DNA from: Gemmatimonadota bacterium
GTDB taxonomy: Bacteria; Gemmatimonadota; Gemmatimonadetes; Gemmatimonadales; Gemmatimonadaceae
Assembly: GCA_021324635.1 (NCBI GenBank)
Contig: JAJPIS010000058.1
Span: forward strand, 169,958-233,957
Length of the DNA: 64,000 bases
Reading direction: 5' to 3'
Shown: piece by piece, positions 43,511 through 52,132 of the stretch
How positions within the stretch are numbered: position 1 is the first letter of the stretch
Layout: every line of letters starts with the position of its first letter
Program-made: the position numbers and the translations under genes
The notes under the pieces: generated by a model
The model's database searches: none
What the model saw: only the letters and a program-made list of their open reading frames with translations
What the model was told of the DNA's origin: nothing

Positions 43511-44658
43511 TGGCGCGCGGAACACGTGTCCCGCCCCCGGCAACCACGCCGGCAACCACGCCGGCAACCACGCCGGCAACCACGCCGGCAGCCACGCCGG
43601 CAGCCACGCCGGCAGCCGCGCCGGCAGTTGCGCCGCCAATGACGCCGGTGGGTCCCTCGGCCGTGGCGCCGCCAGCGCCACCGGCGCCGGCGCGGGCGGA
43701 GCTGATCGCCGAGCGGGGACGGGCCGTGATCCGGAAGGAGCGCCTCGCGCTCGAGGCGCTCGAGGCGCGGCTCGGCCAGCGCTTTGCCGAGGCGGTCCTG
43801 CTCATCGCCCGCTCGCGCGGCCGAGTCGTGGTGGCGGGGGTGGGGAAGTCGGGGCTCGTCGGCCGCAAGATCGCGGCGACGCTCACATCGACCGGCACCC
43901 CGGCGACGTTCCTCCATCCGGCGGACAGCGTGCACGGCGATCTCGGCATCGTCGGCGCCGACGACGTGGCGATCCTCATCTCCAAGAGCGGCGAGTCACC
44001 CGAGGTGCTCGAGCTGCTGGCCCACCTCCAGCGGTTCGGGACCCGGACGGTCGCGGTCACCGGCGTCCCGGGATCGACCCTCGGACGCCAGTGTGATCTC
44101 GTGCTCGATGCCGCCGTCCAGGAGGAGGCGTGCCCGCACGACCTGGCCCCGACGACCAGTACGACGGCCGCGATGGCCATCGGCGATGCCCTGGCGGTCG
44201 CCCTCCTGCTCGAGAAGGGGTTCCGACGGGAGGACTTCGCCCGACTGCACCCGGGCGGATCCCTCGGCAAGAAGCTGCTGACACGGGTCGCCGACGTGAT
44301 GCTGCGCGAGCGGCTCCCGCTCCTCCCGGCCACGGCCCCGATGCTCGACGGCGTCGTCCAGCTCGCCGAGCGACGCGGCACGGTGATGGTGGTCGACGAG
44401 GAGCGGCGCCTGCTCGGCGTGTTCACGGCCGGCGACATGACGCGCTACATCACGGCCCACGAGTCGGAGTGGCTCCGGGCGTCGGTCGGCGCGATCATGA
44501 CGCGCGAGCCGCGGACGGCCCGCGAGGACGAGCTCGGGAGTGCGGCAGTCTACCGGATGGAGCGGCACGGTGTGATGGCGCTCCCGGTCCTCGACGCCGA
44601 CCGCCGGGTGACCGGGATCGTGCACCTGCACGACCTGCTGCACGCCGGGGTCGCCTGA
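43510..44658 (+). CDS. kdsD: Arabinose-5-phosphate isomerase
   Basis: Converts ribulose-5-P to arabinose-5-P for Kdo synthesis, 382 residues against about 320-330 in the family. The SIS domain carries VAGVGKSGLVGRKIA and LISKSGESPEV; two CBS domains follow from about residue 255. The N-terminal 60 residues are a low-complexity (PATT/PAAT) stretch encoded by 12-bp tandem repeats. The ATG overlaps the kdsC stop. With kdsA, kdsB and kdsC, all enzymes from ribulose-5-P to CMP-Kdo are encoded here. Confidence 0.93.
   Translation: MARGTRVPPPATTPATTPATTPATTPAATPAATPAAAPAVAPPMTPVGPSAVAPPAPPAPARAELIAERGRAVIRKERLALEALEARLGQRFAEAVLLIARSRGRVVVAGVGKSGLVGRKIAATLTSTGTPATFLHPADSVHGDLGIVGADDVAILISKSGESPEVLELLAHLQRFGTRTVAVTGVPGSTLGRQCDLVLDAAVQEEACPHDLAPTTSTTAAMAIGDALAVALLLEKGFRREDFARLHPGGSLGKKLLTRVADVMLRERLPLLPATAPMLDGVVQLAERRGTVMVVDEERRLLGVFTAGDMTRYITAHESEWLRASVGAIMTREPRTAREDELGSAAVYRMERHGVMALPVLDADRRVTGIVHLHDLLHAGVA
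43537..43632 (+). repeat. 12-bp tandem repeat inside kdsD
   Basis: Units of CCGGCAACCACG and CCGGCAGCCACG, about eight copies, keep the frame and encode Pro-Ala-Thr-Thr or Pro-Ala-Ala-Thr. Confidence 0.85.
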
Positions 44659-45359
44659 TGGCTCGGGCTCGCATCGGGTCGCGGTGGCGGCTGGCGGGCC
44701 GCGCGCGCGCGGCCGCGGTGGCGGCCGGGGCGGTGTCGACGGTGCTGCTGGCGGCGGGCTGCCGCGGCGCCAAGGAGCCGCCGGTCGCCGCCCACAACGC
44801 GCTCGCCGACTCGGCCGACCAGGTCCTCTACCACACGAAGTCGGTGCTGACCGACGCGGGCGTGATGAAGGCCGAGGTGTACGGCGACACGGCGTACGTC
44901 TTCGACGACAACACGCGCGTCGAGATGCGCGTCGTGCGCACCGAGTTCTTCACCGCCACGGGCGCCCGCAACGCGGTGCTCACGTCGCGTGCCGGGACGT
45001 ACAACACGCGCACGAACAACATGGAAGCCCGCGGGAACGTGGTCGTCGTGTCGGAGGATGGCCGACGCCTCGAGACGCCCGTCCTGCGCTACGATCAGGT
45101 CCGGAACGAGATCTCGAGCGACTCGGCGTTCACGTTGACCGATCCGGCGCGGCAGATGACGGGGATCGGCTTCATCTCCGATCCGGACATGAACAATGTC
45201 CGGTGCCTGAAGGCCTGCTCGGGGTCGGCCGGCATGGTCACGCTCCCGGGCGGTCCGGGCGACACCGCCCGTGTGACGCCGCTTCGCCCTGCCGCCCCCC
45301 CGCCGGCTGCCGCGCCGCGCCCCACCACGCCGGCCCGCCCGCGGCGCGCGAGCCCGTGA
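44658..45359 (+). CDS. lptC: LPS export protein LptC (lipoprotein form)
   Basis: Inner-membrane bitopic component of the Lpt bridge, 233 residues. An N-terminal hydrophobic segment ends in the lipobox LLAAGC (Cys35), so it may be a lipoprotein instead of a plain membrane anchor. The core TKSVLTDAGVMKAEVYGDTAY...VVSEDGRRLETPVLRYDQ, quoted in parts, follows the LptC/OstA beta-jellyroll pattern (about residues 55-160). The tail is Pro/Ala-rich. Assignment rests on this pattern and on its place between kdsD and lptA/lptB. Confidence 0.82.
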   Translation: MARARIGSRWRLAGRARAAAVAAGAVSTVLLAAGCRGAKEPPVAAHNALADSADQVLYHTKSVLTDAGVMKAEVYGDTAYVFDDNTRVEMRVVRTEFFTATGARNAVLTSRAGTYNTRTNNMEARGNVVVVSEDGRRLETPVLRYDQVRNEISSDSAFTLTDPARQMTGIGFISDPDMNNVRCLKACSGSAGMVTLPGGPGDTARVTPLRPAAPPPAAAPRPTTPARPRRASP

Positions 45360-45362
45360 CCG

Positions 45363-47108
45363 GTGCGCGGCCCCGGGGTCCTCATGCTGATGATCGGGGT
45401 GGCCGGGTCGATCGGCGCGCGGCGCGCCGGCGCGCAGGCGCCGGGCGGCCCATGCAGCCTGTACTTCACCAATACGCCGACGACGCGAACGACGTCCATG
45501 CGGTTGCCGGGCGGCAAGTACAACACGTTTCTCGGCGGCGGTGTGGTCGCCCACTGCACCAATCAGCCCGGGGTGACCCTGAGGTCGGACAGCGCCGAGT
45601 ACTACGACGAGCGGGGGTTGCTCTACCTGATCGGCCACGTCCACTATACCGACCCGCGGGCGGTCGTCGACGCCCACCACATGACCTACTACGTCGGCCC
45701 GGAGCGTCTGGTGGCCGATACCGATGTCGTGGCCACGCTCCCGAGCGGCACGACGATGCACGGCCCGCACGCCGACTACCTCCGCTCGATCCCCACGGTT
45801 CGGCCACGTGCCCAGTTGACGGCGCCCGGCCGGCCGCACCTGCACCTCGTGCAGCAAGACTCGGCGGCCGCCACGCCCGACACGGCGGGCGTCGACGCCA
45901 ACACGATTCACATGGACGGCGATAGTCTGGTGTACGCCTCGCGCGCGGTCGTGATCCGGCGGACGGACCTCACGGCGACATCCGACTCGGCGTTCCTCAA
46001 CGAGGGGACGGGCTTTGCCCGCCTCGTGTTCCACCCGATCGTGCACGGGACACAGGCTCAGCACCCGTTCACGCTGCGCGGCGACCTGATCGATGTCCAT
46101 ACGGCGGATCACCAGCTCGCCCGCGTCGTATCGATCCGGCACGCGGATGCGGTGAGCAAGGACATGCACCTGACCGCCGACACGATCGACCTGCGGTTCA
46201 GCGACAAGGTGCTCTCGCACGCCTACGCCTGGGGTCCCTCTCGCGCCCACGCCACGACACCGGAGCGCGACATCATCGCCGACTCGATCGACGTCATCAT
46301 GCCCGGCCAGGTGGTCCACGAAGTTCGGGCCGTCCGGAAGGCGTACGCGACCGGGGTTCCCGACACGACGCACTTCCAGTCCAAGGAACGGGACTGGATG
46401 AAGGGCGATACGATCATCGTCTACTTCGACACCTCGGCCGTCCACACCGTGGTCGCGGCGCCGACGCCGGGCGGCGGCACGCGCCCGGCCAGCTCGGCGG
46501 GCCGCTCCCGCCGACGGGCGTCGCGCCAGCCGCCGCCACCGCCCGCGAGCCCGGACCCCGCGCAGCCGGACACGCAGCCGGAGGTGCGGACGCTGGTCGC
46601 GGACGGTGACGCGCACGCCCTCTACCAGCTCCCGCCGCGCGACCGGTCGGTCCGCAAGCCGGCGATCAACTACGTGCGCGGCCGGACGATCACGATCCGC
46701 TTCGAGCACCGGCAGGTGCAGACGGTGACGGTGCTCGACAGCGCGACCGGCGTCTACCTGGAGCCCGCGAGCGACACCGCGGCTCGCGACTCCGCGCGGC
46801 GGGCGCGGGCCGCGACTGACACGGTGCCGAAGAGTCGGCGGCGGAAGGGGAAAGGCCAGGGGAAAGGCCAGGGGAAAGGCCAGCCGAATGGGCAGGTGAA
46901 GACGCCGGGGCAGGACGCGGGGGCGCCGGCGCCGGCCGGCGAGTCGCAGCCGACGGCACCCACGCCACCCACGGCACCCACGCCACCCACGGCACCCACG
47001 GGACCCGCGCGACCAGCGGCGCCCGGGGCGCCGCCTGGCGCCGACAGCGCACAGCCGGCGGCGCGACCGCCGGGGCCAGCCGCGAGCGCGGGAGCACCAC
47101 CGGCATGA
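45363..47108 (+). CDS. lptA: LptA/OstA-like LPS transport protein, enlarged
   Basis: Periplasmic LPS-binding bridge protein, 581 residues against about 180-250 in typical LptA. A signal peptide ends near GARRAGAQA. OstA-like strands occur repeatedly: TLRSDSAEYYDERGLLYLIGHV (about residues 80-100) and later LTADTIDLRF with IIADSIDVIM. The C-terminal 130 residues are low complexity, including three GKGQ units from a 12-bp repeat at 46847-46882 and Pro-Thr-Ala repeats. It may combine several jellyroll modules to span the periplasm. A partial LptD-like role is an alternative. It starts with GTG 3 nt after lptC. Confidence 0.72.
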   Translation: MRGPGVLMLMIGVAGSIGARRAGAQAPGGPCSLYFTNTPTTRTTSMRLPGGKYNTFLGGGVVAHCTNQPGVTLRSDSAEYYDERGLLYLIGHVHYTDPRAVVDAHHMTYYVGPERLVADTDVVATLPSGTTMHGPHADYLRSIPTVRPRAQLTAPGRPHLHLVQQDSAAATPDTAGVDANTIHMDGDSLVYASRAVVIRRTDLTATSDSAFLNEGTGFARLVFHPIVHGTQAQHPFTLRGDLIDVHTADHQLARVVSIRHADAVSKDMHLTADTIDLRFSDKVLSHAYAWGPSRAHATTPERDIIADSIDVIMPGQVVHEVRAVRKAYATGVPDTTHFQSKERDWMKGDTIIVYFDTSAVHTVVAAPTPGGGTRPASSAGRSRRRASRQPPPPPASPDPAQPDTQPEVRTLVADGDAHALYQLPPRDRSVRKPAINYVRGRTITIRFEHRQVQTVTVLDSATGVYLEPASDTAARDSARRARAATDTVPKSRRRKGKGQGKGQGKGQPNGQVKTPGQDAGAPAPAGESQPTAPTPPTAPTPPTAPTGPARPAAPGAPPGADSAQPAARPPGPAASAGAPPA

Positions 47109-48409
47109 GCGACCCGCGCGACCTCGGCCCAGCCGGCGCTCGCGGCAACGGCGCCCCGTCCGGCGATGCCGGCCCTCCGGGGGCCGACCCGGCCGGCGGA
47201 CCGTGGCCCGAGCTGCCGGGCGAGATCCGGGCGCTCTTCGCCCGCCTGGGGGAGGGCGACCGGTCGGTGGCGCTCGTGCTGGCGTGTCTCGTCACCGCGG
47301 CCGACGACACCGGCATGGCCGCTCTCAACGACGTGGCGATCGCCTTCCGGGACCACCACCTGCGCCTCGTGCGCTCCGAAGGACGGGACGCGGAACGCGA
47401 GTCGGGGCGGCTGTCGCTGGACGAGGTCCGCGGCTACCTCACGACGTCGCTCCTCCCACGCCTCGTCCGGCAGGGCGTGATCGAGATGCCGCCCGCCGCG
47501 ACCGGCGGTCCCGACGCGCGGGTCGGGCTCGTACCCGCGGTCTGGACCCGGATCGGGGCGTCCCGCCCGGCGCTCGCCCAGGCGTTGCTGGCGGCCGCGC
47601 AGCGGTCCTCGGGGGCGATGACTCCGCCCGCCGGGGTGGCGCCCGTGCCTGCCAACGGACAGAGTCTGCTCGAGGCGACGGGGCTCGTGAAGGTCTACCG
47701 CCGGCGCAAGGTGGTGAACGATGTGGCCCTCCGATTGCAACAGGGCGAGATCGTCGGGCTCCTCGGCCCAAACGGGGCCGGCAAGACGACGACGTTCTAC
47801 ATGATCGTCGGCCTCATTCCGCCGGTCACGGGTCGCATCCTGCTCGACGGTGAGGACATCACGGAGATGCCCATGTACCGGCGCGCGCGGCGGGGCGTGG
47901 GGTATCTCTCGCAGGAGCCGTCGGTCTTCCGGAAGCTGTCCGTCCAGGACAACATCATGGCGATCCTCGAGACGATGCCGTTGTCGCCCGAGGAGCGCCA
48001 CGCGCGGCTCGAGCATCTGCTCGACGAGTTGAGCATCAAGCATCTGCGGCAGAGCAAGGCGTACGCACTCTCCGGGGGCGAGCGCCGGCGGCTCGAGATC
48101 ACGCGGGCGCTCGTCACCCAACCCAAGTTCATGATGCTGGATGAGCCGTTCGCGGGTGTCGACCCGATCGCGGTGCACGACATCCAGACCATCGTCGCCG
48201 GGCTCCGGCACCGCGGGATCGGTGTCCTGATCAGCGATCACAATGTCGAGCAGACGCTGGACATCGTCGATCGCGCATACATCATGTTCGATGGCAAGGT
48301 CCAGGTCTCGGGAACGGTGCGGGAGCTGGTCTTCGACGAGCAGGTCGCCGAGATCTATCTCGGCCCCACGCTCACCGCGCGCTTGCGCGCGCGCTTCTCG
48401 GCCTCGTAG
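47105..48409 (+). CDS. lptB: LptB ATPase with extra N-terminal domain
   Basis: ABC ATPase powering LPS extraction. It has 434 residues, whereas LptB is about 240. The ATPase half starts near residue 186 (LLEATGLVKVYRRRKVVNDV): Walker A GPNGAGKTT at 221-229, signature LSGGERRR near 322, Walker B FMMLDEPFAG near 342, switch SDHNVEQTL. GVGYLSQEPSVFRKL and the ending are specific for LptB. Residues about 33-135 are an extra globular, winged-helix-like domain (EIRALFARLGEGDRSVALVL ... RLVRQGVIEMP), joined by an Ala/Pro linker. The ATG overlaps the lptA stop. The frame is continuous, so this is a real fusion. Confidence 0.9.
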   Translation: MSDPRDLGPAGARGNGAPSGDAGPPGADPAGGPWPELPGEIRALFARLGEGDRSVALVLACLVTAADDTGMAALNDVAIAFRDHHLRLVRSEGRDAERESGRLSLDEVRGYLTTSLLPRLVRQGVIEMPPAATGGPDARVGLVPAVWTRIGASRPALAQALLAAAQRSSGAMTPPAGVAPVPANGQSLLEATGLVKVYRRRKVVNDVALRLQQGEIVGLLGPNGAGKTTTFYMIVGLIPPVTGRILLDGEDITEMPMYRRARRGVGYLSQEPSVFRKLSVQDNIMAILETMPLSPEERHARLEHLLDELSIKHLRQSKAYALSGGERRRLEITRALVTQPKFMMLDEPFAGVDPIAVHDIQTIVAGLRHRGIGVLISDHNVEQTLDIVDRAYIMFDGKVQVSGTVRELVFDEQVAEIYLGPTLTARLRARFSAS

Positions 48410-48448
48410 GGCGCGCCGGATCGCGGCCGACCCTGCTGGGAGGAGTAC

Positions 48449-49915
48449 ATGAAAGCCGGACTCAATCAGACGACGCAGCTCAAGCAGGAATTGAAGATCA
48501 ATCCGCGCCTGTACCAGGCGATGGATCTGCTCTACATGCCCCTGCTCGACCTCCAGCAACATCTCAAGCAGGAGCTCGAGACCAACCCGTTCCTCGAGCT
48601 GGTCGACCCCGAGGAGGAAGAGGAGGAGGAGTCGACCGAGACGGACCAGACGGCCGAAGAGCCCAAGCAGGAGGAAACGAAGGACGAGATCGACTGGGAG
48701 GAGATCCTCCTCGAGGGCTTCGACACCGGGGGCCGCCGCGAGGAGCACGAGGAGAAGGAGTACTACGAGCCGGTCGCGGCCGCGACCCGGGACCTGAGCG
48801 ACCATCTGGTCGATCAGATCGCCCTGCTCGACCTGTCACCGCGCGAGCTGGTGCTCGCCGAGGAGTTCGTCGGGAACATCAACGACGAAGGCTATCTCGT
48901 CTGCTCGGTCCAGGAGATCGTCGACGGCGTCAACCACGAGCTCTCGCGCCTGGCCGAGGAGACGGGGCGCGATGAGGGTGAGCCGCTGCCGCTCTACACG
49001 CCGGCCGAGGCCGAGGCGATGCTGGCGCGCATCCAGGACCTCGAGCCCCCGGGCGTCGGGGCCCGCGACCTCCGGGAGTGCCTGATGCTCCAGCTCCGGC
49101 AGGCCGGCTTCGAGCAGTCGGTGCCGTACCGGCTCGTGCGAGACTGCTTCGATGAGCTGATCAACCATCGGTGGAGCGAGATCTCGAAGCGCTTCGCGAT
49201 CAGCCAGACCGACGTGCAGCGGGCGGCCGACGAGATCGCGAAGCTCGACCCGAAACCCGGACTCGTCTACAGCAGCGCGAGCGACAACTACATCACGCCG
49301 GACCTCGTGGTCGACAAGATCGACGGCCAGTACCACGTGTTCCTCAATGACGCCAATCTCCCGCGCCTCAAGTTGAGCCGGGCCTACCAGGAGATCGCGC
49401 GGGACAAGAAGAAGTTCGACGGGGAGAGCAAGGAGTTCATCTCCAACAAGCTGAACTCCGCCAACTGGATGATTCAGGCGATCGAGCAGCGCCGGCAGAC
49501 GATGCTCAAGGTGATGAACTACATCGTCGACCGCCAGCGGGATTTCTTCGAGCGGGGGGTCCAGTATCTCAAGCCGCTGACGCTGCGCGAGGTGGCCGAG
49601 GTGATCAACATGCACGAGTCGACGGTGAGCCGGGTGACGAACGAGAAGTTCGTTCAGACGCCGCGCGGCGTGCTGCCGCTCAAGTTCTTCTTCTCCTCGG
49701 GGCTGTCCACGGCGGGTGGCGAGGACGTCTCGGCGCGCGGCATCAAGGCACAGATCCAGAAGCTGGTCGAGGACGAGGACTCCAAGCACCCGCTCACCGA
49801 CCAGGCCATCGTCAACATTCTCAAGGACGGCGGCGTGCAGATCGCCCGGCGCACGGTCGCCAAGTACCGCGACCAGTTGGGCGTGCTCTCCGCCCGGATG
49901 CGGAAGCGCGTGTGA
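48449..49915 (+). CDS. rpoN: RNA polymerase sigma-54 factor
   Basis: Sigma-54, which needs AAA+ activators and recognises -24/-12 promoters, 488 residues. Region I is Gln/Leu-rich (LNQTTQLKQELKINPRLYQA), region II a long acidic stretch at about residues 52-80 with six Glu in a row, then the core-binding region, a helix-turn-helix (EVAEVINMHESTVSRV) and the RpoN box ARRTVAKYR. GGGAGGAG just before the ATG (48438-48445) is a strong Shine-Dalgarno. Its place after lptB is conserved in many diderms. Confidence 0.96.
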   Translation: MKAGLNQTTQLKQELKINPRLYQAMDLLYMPLLDLQQHLKQELETNPFLELVDPEEEEEEESTETDQTAEEPKQEETKDEIDWEEILLEGFDTGGRREEHEEKEYYEPVAAATRDLSDHLVDQIALLDLSPRELVLAEEFVGNINDEGYLVCSVQEIVDGVNHELSRLAEETGRDEGEPLPLYTPAEAEAMLARIQDLEPPGVGARDLRECLMLQLRQAGFEQSVPYRLVRDCFDELINHRWSEISKRFAISQTDVQRAADEIAKLDPKPGLVYSSASDNYITPDLVVDKIDGQYHVFLNDANLPRLKLSRAYQEIARDKKKFDGESKEFISNKLNSANWMIQAIEQRRQTMLKVMNYIVDRQRDFFERGVQYLKPLTLREVAEVINMHESTVSRVTNEKFVQTPRGVLPLKFFFSSGLSTAGGEDVSARGIKAQIQKLVEDEDSKHPLTDQAIVNILKDGGVQIARRTVAKYRDQLGVLSARMRKRV

Positions 49916-50949
49916 GCGCCGCCGGCGTGCCGAGCGCGGCGCCCGCGCGCGCCGAGGTGTCGGGCGGGGGACGGGCCGACGCGCGGCCCGCCCGGGCCCG
50001 GGTCGGAGGTGCGGCGCAGCGGGTCGACGTCAGCGTGCTCGTGCCCGCCAAGGACGAGGCCGAGAATCTCCCGGCGTTCATGGCGCAGGCCGAGGCGGCG
50101 TTCCTCGACACGGGGATCTCGTTCGAGGTCGTCGTGATCGACGACGGATCGCGCGATGCGACGTGGGCCGTGCTCGAGTCGCTGGCGCCCCGCTTTCCCT
50201 TCCTGCGGCGCCTGCGGCACCGGCATCAGCGCGGCATCGCGGACGCCCTCCGCACCGGATATCTGAACGCCAGCGGGGATGTGCTCGTCTTCTACCCGGC
50301 CGATCTCCAGTACCGCCCGGAGGACATCCCGCGGCTCGTTCGGCCGATCCTGAGCGGCGAGTCCGACATGGTCACGGGCCGGAAAGAGGGCCGGTACGAG
50401 AAGGCGTTCGTGTCGCGGATCTACAACGGGTTGAGCCGATCCCTGTTCCATGTGCCGGTGCGCGACCTCAACTCCGTCAAGGCGTACCGCCGCGAGATCA
50501 TGGACGCGTTGCCGATCCGGCCCGACTGGCACCGCTACATGATCGTGATCGCGGCCGCCGAAGGCTTCACCGTGACCGAGGTGCCGGTCGCCCTCTACCC
50601 GCGGGCGGCCGGACGGTCCAAGTTCGGGCGCTCGCGGATCCTCGTCGGCGTGCTCGATCTCCTCTCCGTCTGGTTCGAGCTCCGCTTCGGGCGCAAGCCG
50701 CTCCTGCTCTTCGGCGTCCTGGGCGCCGCACTCTTCCTGATCGGCGTGCTCACCGGAATCGTGGCGCTGCTCATGCGCTTCGTGATCCCCCCGTATCAGG
50801 GCTTTCGCCCACTGCTGACGCTCATCGAGACGTGCCTGATCCTGGGGTTCCTCTCCTTTGCGACTGGTCTTCTCGGCGAGCAGATCGCCGGCCAACGGGC
50901 GGAGCTGCACGAGGTGCGGCGCCGCCTGGACGAGCTGGACGCCCGCTGA
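49912..50949 (+). CDS. Membrane-anchored GT2 glycosyltransferase
   Basis: Family 2 glycosyltransferase of the DPM1/ArnC-like type, 345 residues. The catalytic domain has LVPAKDEAENLPAF, VVVIDDGSRDATW and the metal-binding FYPADLQYRPED. Two helices at about residues 265-290 and 303-325 place it in the inner membrane, and a charged coiled tail closes it. The substrate is probably a polyprenyl-phosphate with a nucleotide sugar. The GTG overlaps the rpoN TGA. A 38-residue Ala/Gly/Arg lead precedes the domain. Confidence 0.82.
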   Translation: MSAAGVPSAAPARAEVSGGGRADARPARARVGGAAQRVDVSVLVPAKDEAENLPAFMAQAEAAFLDTGISFEVVVIDDGSRDATWAVLESLAPRFPFLRRLRHRHQRGIADALRTGYLNASGDVLVFYPADLQYRPEDIPRLVRPILSGESDMVTGRKEGRYEKAFVSRIYNGLSRSLFHVPVRDLNSVKAYRREIMDALPIRPDWHRYMIVIAAAEGFTVTEVPVALYPRAAGRSKFGRSRILVGVLDLLSVWFELRFGRKPLLLFGVLGAALFLIGVLTGIVALLMRFVIPPYQGFRPLLTLIETCLILGFLSFATGLLGEQIAGQRAELHEVRRRLDELDAR

Positions 50950-51009
50950 GCGTCGGGCGGGGCGGCGTCGGGTGGGGCGGCGTCGCGCGCCGTCGGCGGC
51001 GCGCGGCGC

Positions 51010-52065
51010 TCACTCCCGGGGCAACCGGATCCCGTAGCGGCCGAGGAACTGCGCCAGCTCCTCGGTCAGCGGCGTCCCGTGCTCGCTCCTCGACCGCCCA
51101 TCGAGGTCGAGCCAGTCGACTCCGCGGGCGCGCAGCGTCGCCCGCGTGTCCGGGGCGAGGGCCGTCTCGGTGAAGACCGTGTCGCCGCGCGTCGGGGCCG
51201 CCTGCGCGAGTGGCGCATCGGCGCGGATCCACCAGAGTCGCCAGGGCCGGCCGTCGCGCGTGTACGTCCGCAGTGGACCGTCGACGCGGACGACGATGCC
51301 GCTGTACGTCGTGTAGCGGTCGAACTCGCGGACGATGTCCTGCACGATCGTCGCCCGGTCGGCGGGCGTCAGTCGGCGGGGGAAGGCCGGCGCGCTCCGG
51401 ATGACCCGCGCCGGCGAGCCGACGGCGAGGCTGAACGGCGGAACCACCCCGCTCACGAGCGAGTCGGCGCCGATCACGCTCCCGTCGCCGATGGTCGTGC
51501 CGGGCATCACGAAGACGCGCCAGGGCAGCCAGACACTCCGGCCGAGCGTCACCGGCTCGTACGTCATGGGGTAGCCGTCCAGCACGTTGAGCCAGACCCC
51601 GTGCGTGAAGATGAGGCAGTGGCCGCCGATCCCCGTGTCATCGCCGATCACCACCGGCTTGGTCGGATTGATGTAGGCCATCTGGAGCACTATCGTTCGG
51701 TCCCCGAGGGCGAAGCGGGACTCGGGCAGCTGCGGGCCGCCGACGTAGACCTGCTCCCGGATGCGCGCATCCTCGCCGATCTCGATGTCCTCGCACGCGA
51801 TGTAGGACATCGTGCCGACCGATGAATGGCGGCCGATGCGGATCCGGCGACCCTGGACGACCGCGAGCAGGCCGATCTCGACGTGGTCGCCCAGCACGAC
51901 GTCATGGCCGACGATCACACCACCGAAGGCGATGCGCGCGCGTCGCCCGATGCGATAGCCGAGGAACGTCCGGTATGCCCAGATCTTCAGCGGGCTCGGA
52001 AGCCACCCGAAGCACAGCAGGTGGCGGAATGGGATGCGCGACCTGGGAACGAGCGGGCGGGTCAC
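51010..52065 (-). CDS. Left-handed beta-helix acyltransferase
   Basis: Hexapeptide-repeat O-acetyltransferase of the WbbJ/LbetaH type, 351 residues from GTG 52065. Repeats with the [LIV]G pattern run from about residue 35 to 235 (IGRRARIAFGGVIVG, VVIGDDTGIGGHCLI, VMPGTTIGDGSVIGADSLVS). HGVWLNVLDG and FTHG supply the likely catalytic His. The C-terminal 110 residues form an extra domain of unknown role. It faces toward the GT2 gene and is divergent from the deacetylase-like gene, separated by 67 bp. Likely it decorates a surface glycan. Confidence 0.78.
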   Translation of the reverse strand: MTRPLVPRSRIPFRHLLCFGWLPSPLKIWAYRTFLGYRIGRRARIAFGGVIVGHDVVLGDHVEIGLLAVVQGRRIRIGRHSSVGTMSYIACEDIEIGEDARIREQVYVGGPQLPESRFALGDRTIVLQMAYINPTKPVVIGDDTGIGGHCLIFTHGVWLNVLDGYPMTYEPVTLGRSVWLPWRVFVMPGTTIGDGSVIGADSLVSGVVPPFSLAVGSPARVIRSAPAFPRRLTPADRATIVQDIVREFDRYTTYSGIVVRVDGPLRTYTRDGRPWRLWWIRADAPLAQAAPTRGDTVFTETALAPDTRATLRARGVDWLDLDGRSRSEHGTPLTEELAQFLGRYGIRLPRE

Positions 52066-52096
52066 GACGCGGAAGCTGGAGCCCGCGGGGCGGGCG

Positions 52097-52102
52097 CGTC
52101 AA
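52097..52102 (-). promoter_or_regulatory. Possible -35 element for the acyltransferase gene
   Basis: On the minus strand TTGACG is followed by 18 bp and a poor -10 CAGCTT, 7 nt before the GTG. Confidence 0.25.
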
Positions 52103-52132
52103 GCGGACGTCGGCGAGCGGGGCGTCGCGCCG

